A stretch of 64,000 bases of DNA from an uncultured Clostridia bacterium (GTDB taxonomy: Bacteria; Bacillota; Clostridia; Christensenellales; UBA1242): NCBI GenBank assembly GCA_905235475.1, contig CAJOLU010000004.1, positions 1 through 64,000 on the forward strand. The letters are read 5' to 3'. Below the pieces are notes generated by a model. The model had not been told where the DNA came from and did no database searches. It saw only the letters and a list, made by a program, of their open reading frames with translations. Positions 61,370-64,000 of this stretch are shown here, in pieces. Each line of letters starts with the position of its first letter. Positions within the stretch are counted from its first letter, which is position 1. Made by a program: the position numbers and the translations under genes.

Positions 61370-63106
61370 ATGCAAGATATTTTTAACATTAGACATTCTC
61401 TCTCTCACGTTATGGCACAAGCCGTTAAAGAGATTTATGGAGATGTGAAATTGGCGATTGGACCAGCAATAGACAACGGTTTTTACTATGATTTTGACCT
61501 TAGCACCACAATTCTTCCAGAAGACCTTGAAAAGATTGAAAACAAAATGAAAGAAATTATTAAAAAAGATTTTGATTTCACTCAAAGTTTTATGACAAAA
61601 GAAGAAGCCAAAAAATTCTTTGCCAACGAACCATACAAACTTGAACTTATTGATGGCATTCAAGATGAAAAAGTTTCAATCTACACAAGTGGAGATTTTG
61701 TTGACCTTTGTGCTGGACCACATGTTGAAAAAAGTCAAGAGTTAAGAAATGCTGCATTCAAACTAACCAACATTGCTGGCGCTTATTGGCGTGGAGATAG
61801 CAAAAACAAAATGCTTCAAAGAATTTATGCAGTTTGTTTTTCAAGCAAAGAAGAACTCAAAAAATATTTGTTTGAAATAGAAGAAGCAAAACGCCGTGAC
61901 CACAGAAAACTTGGGCCAGAACTAGACTTATTCTTCCTTGATGACACAGCCCCTGGAATGCCATATTGGCTTCCACACGGACTTAAAATGTATAACAAAC
62001 TTTTAGCTTTTTGGCGTGAGGAGCACGAATCTCGTGGCTATCAAGAATTTTCTGGTCCTCAACTAAATTCAAGAAAACTTTGGGAAACCTCTGGGCACTG
62101 GGCACACTACAAAGAAAATATGTTCATCACTGGCGACGAGCAAAACCCACTTGCATTAAAACCAATGAACTGCCCTAACTCAATTATGGTTTATAAGCAA
62201 AAAGTTAGATCATATCGTGAACTTCCATTAAGACTTGCAAGTTGTGACAAAATTCACAGAAAAGAAATCTCTGGAACACTTCATGGACTATTCCGCGTTC
62301 AAACTTTCACTCAAGATGACTCACACAACTACATTCGTGACACACAAATTAAAGATGAAATTAATGAAATTATGGACATTGCCGACAAACTCTATGGTGT
62401 GTTTGGGCTAACATACAAACCACTTCTCTCCACTAGACCAGAAGACTTTATGGGCAACATCAATCTTTGGAACAGAGCAGAAAAAGAACTTAAAGAAATT
62501 ATGGTGGAACGCTTTGGACAAGATGGATTTGAACTCAATGAGGGTGATGGTGCATTCTATGGTCCAAAAATCGACCTTATTATGACAGATGCTTTGGGAA
62601 GAAAATGGCAAACTGGAACAATTCAACTAGACTTCCAACTTCCTAGAAATTTTGACCTTACTTTTGCAAACGAAAAAGGAGAACTTGAAGTTCCGGTTAT
62701 GGTTCACCGTGCAATTTATGGTTCTTTTGACAGATTTATTGGAATTATTATTGAACACTTTGCTGGTGCTTTCCCATTCTGGCTAAGCCCAACACAAGTT
62801 GGTGTTGTTCCTGTTAGTGAAAAGAACAACCAATATGCAAAAGAAATTGCTGCCGTTTTGAAAGAAAATGGAATTTCAAGCGAAATTGACCTATCTGAAA
62901 ATGGAATGGGTGCAAAAGTTAATGGCTACAGAAAAATGAAAGTTCCATACACACTCATTTTAGGAGAACAAGAAGAACAAAACAAAACAATTTCAATAAA
63001 AATTCGTGGTGGAAAACAAGTTAACAACATTCCACTTAACAAGTTCTTAGAAATTTGCAACAAACAAAACAAAGAAAAAACCTTAAACCTTGTTGAAGAA
63101 TTTTAA
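61370..63106 (+). CDS. thrS: Threonyl-tRNA synthetase lacking the TGS domain
   Basis: 578 residues. Charges tRNA-Thr. It begins directly with the editing domain (IRHSLSHVMAQAV, residues 7-19, the HxxxH of the second additional domain; later DLCAGPHV). The N-terminal TGS domain of about 60 residues in longer ThrRS is absent. The class II core is full: GMPYWLPHGLKMYN, ALKPMNCPNSIMVYK, RVQTFTQDDSHNY, GAFYGPKIDL and GSFDRFIGIIIEH, followed by the anticodon-binding domain. AAGGAG stands 10 nt before the ATG. No upstream in-frame extension for a TGS domain exists: stops precede it. Confidence 0.96.
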   Translation: MQDIFNIRHSLSHVMAQAVKEIYGDVKLAIGPAIDNGFYYDFDLSTTILPEDLEKIENKMKEIIKKDFDFTQSFMTKEEAKKFFANEPYKLELIDGIQDEKVSIYTSGDFVDLCAGPHVEKSQELRNAAFKLTNIAGAYWRGDSKNKMLQRIYAVCFSSKEELKKYLFEIEEAKRRDHRKLGPELDLFFLDDTAPGMPYWLPHGLKMYNKLLAFWREEHESRGYQEFSGPQLNSRKLWETSGHWAHYKENMFITGDEQNPLALKPMNCPNSIMVYKQKVRSYRELPLRLASCDKIHRKEISGTLHGLFRVQTFTQDDSHNYIRDTQIKDEINEIMDIADKLYGVFGLTYKPLLSTRPEDFMGNINLWNRAEKELKEIMVERFGQDGFELNEGDGAFYGPKIDLIMTDALGRKWQTGTIQLDFQLPRNFDLTFANEKGELEVPVMVHRAIYGSFDRFIGIIIEHFAGAFPFWLSPTQVGVVPVSEKNNQYAKEIAAVLKENGISSEIDLSENGMGAKVNGYRKMKVPYTLILGEQEEQNKTISIKIRGGKQVNNIPLNKFLEICNKQNKEKTLNLVEEF

Positions 63107-63122
63107 TCAATTTAATATAAAT

Positions 63123-63158
63123 AAAAACACCCCAACTTTTTCAGTTAGGGTGTTTTTT
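63123..63158. terminator. Bidirectional terminator after thrS
   Basis: Stem AAAAACACCC-AACT / AGTT-GGGTGTTTTT with one mismatch and a U run on both strands. Confidence 0.82.
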
Positions 63159-63224
63159 ATAAAATCATAATACTCAAATATTTTGTTAAAATTGTGCAAA
63201 AGTGGATAACTTTTTTGCCCTTAT

Positions 63225-64000
63225 CTAAATCTTAAAGAGTTTTTCCGCGTTGCCGTGAGCAATTTTTTCCTTTGATTGCTCATCAATGTCATATTCTTCC
63301 AAAAAAGACCTCACATTGTCTGTGTTAACAAATTCATTATTTAGATAACAGAAGTCTTGTCCCCAAAGAATGTGGTCTGCACCCATTGTTTTGAGGCAAA
63401 AATCCATATCGTCCTTAAAGAACATTCCAGAAGGATTTGTGTAGATATTATTTTTGAAGTAATAAGAAATTGGGTGCTTAAGTTTTGTGATATATTGATT
63501 TAAGCCCATATCCATTCTATCAAAATAATATGGCATTAGTTCAGCCCAGTGCCCTATGATAATTTTAAGGTTTGGCAATTTATCCAAAATGCCTGCCAAA
63601 ATGATTCTCACAATGTGAACTCCAACTTCATAGTGCCAACCAATTCCATAGCCTGAAAAAGTTCTTGTCACATCTTCAGACCAATCTCCATTATAGTAGG
63701 CTTTTGTTACATTTGGGTTAACTGCCCCTGGATGAAAATACATTGGAACATCAAGTTCAGCACACTTTTCAAATATAGGGAAAAATCTCTTCTCATCTAA
63801 AAAGTGACCTTGAAAAGTTCCTTGAATCATAACGCCAACAAACCCAAGTTCGTTTATGCATCTTTCAATTTCTTTAACCGCTTCTTCTGGCTCATCAACT
63901 GGAATTGTTGCATAGCCATAAAATCTGCCTGGATATTTTTTTATTGCTTCATAAAGTTCATCATTAGCAAGTTTGCAAAGTTTGATGGCATCTTCTTTTG
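63225..64000 (-). CDS. Amidohydrolase-2 family protein, 5' end outside window
   Basis: The open frame runs from 63225 to the window edge, so the N-terminus is missing; an internal ATG at 63830 is not the start. The visible 258 residues read PGRFYGYATIPVDEPEEAV, GFVGVMIQG, VPMYFHPG (metal His), LDKLPNLKIIIGHWAELMPYY (second metal His) and DHILWGQDF (the Asp strand), ending HGNAEKLFKI. This is the ACMSD-like, metal-dependent amidohydrolase/decarboxylase TIM barrel. The substrate is unknown. Intact to the stop and convergent with thrS. Confidence 0.85.
   Translation of the reverse strand, partial: KEDAIKLCKLANDELYEAIKKYPGRFYGYATIPVDEPEEAVKEIERCINELGFVGVMIQGTFQGHFLDEKRFFPIFEKCAELDVPMYFHPGAVNPNVTKAYYNGDWSEDVTRTFSGYGIGWHYEVGVHIVRIILAGILDKLPNLKIIIGHWAELMPYYFDRMDMGLNQYITKLKHPISYYFKNNIYTNPSGMFFKDDMDFCLKTMGADHILWGQDFCYLNNEFVNTDNVRSFLEEYDIDEQSKEKIAHGNAEKLFKI

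Overview
The window is AT-rich and densely coded on both strands. It looks like chromosome of an anaerobic, Gram-positive-type bacterium of the Clostridia sort. Evidence seen in the sequence: pyruvate:ferredoxin oxidoreductase, an SpoVT-like AbrB/GAF regulator, many short lipobox lipoproteins and InlB/Ig-type surface proteins, A-rich Shine-Dalgarno sites, and textbook TTGACA-17-TATAAT promoters. The standard code is used (TGG for Trp, TGA as stop). A species cannot be named; an uncultured gut-type Clostridia is an inference. No phage, IS element, CRISPR array or rRNA was seen.

Layout. 1-4353: 3' part of a giant InlB-repeat surface protein. 4.5-8 kb: a stand-alone GT4-type domain, a membrane protein with a 30-residue partner, tRNA-Ser(CGA), and a DUF2316 regulator with a C-lectin/FGE-fold lipoprotein. 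8.3-17 kb: typA, a csoR-copZ-GNAT operon, truA, PFOR, the SpoVT-like gene and an AlkD-like gene. 17.1-23.6 kb: a three-gene operon for a Sel1-type protein, a 1224-residue anchored exoprotein and a lipoprotein, preceded by a tiny ORF. 23.7-28.3 kb: an NfeD/stomatin pair, then the zur-znuA-znuC-znuB metal operon with a readable promoter and operator. 28.4-38.7 kb: galE, rlmH, two large lipoproteins (one with about 16 Ig-like modules) and a PP2C phosphatase. 38.8-45 kb: ATP-grasp enzyme, rhodanese-TtcA fusion, a possible ADP-ribosyltransferase-fold protein and groES-groEL. 45-51.3 kb: SPOR-like protein, InlB protein, membrane HTH protein, Bax-inhibitor-1 protein, two unknowns and a nucleotidyltransferase. 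51.4-57.7 kb: a glycerol module, with glpA/glpB/DUF1667 plus a frameshifted ygjV on one strand and glpK plus a monoacylglycerol-lipase-like hydrolase on the other. 57.7-64 kb: a Pro/Gln-rich membrane protein with dCMP deaminase, a beta-solenoid protein, DUF4234, thrS lacking its TGS domain, and a partial amidohydrolase.

Functional reading. Central functions (PFOR, groESL, thrS, truA, rlmH, typA) alternate with surface proteins. The metal operon and the glycerol module are the two most coherent systems. The less expected signals are two apparently leaderless genes (rlmH and the 21577-23427 lipoprotein), three 25-nt direct repeats on a promoter, two possible frameshifts at homopolymers, and a 1346-residue protein built from two alternating Ig-like modules. 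All family names come from motif recognition by eye; no database search was run.
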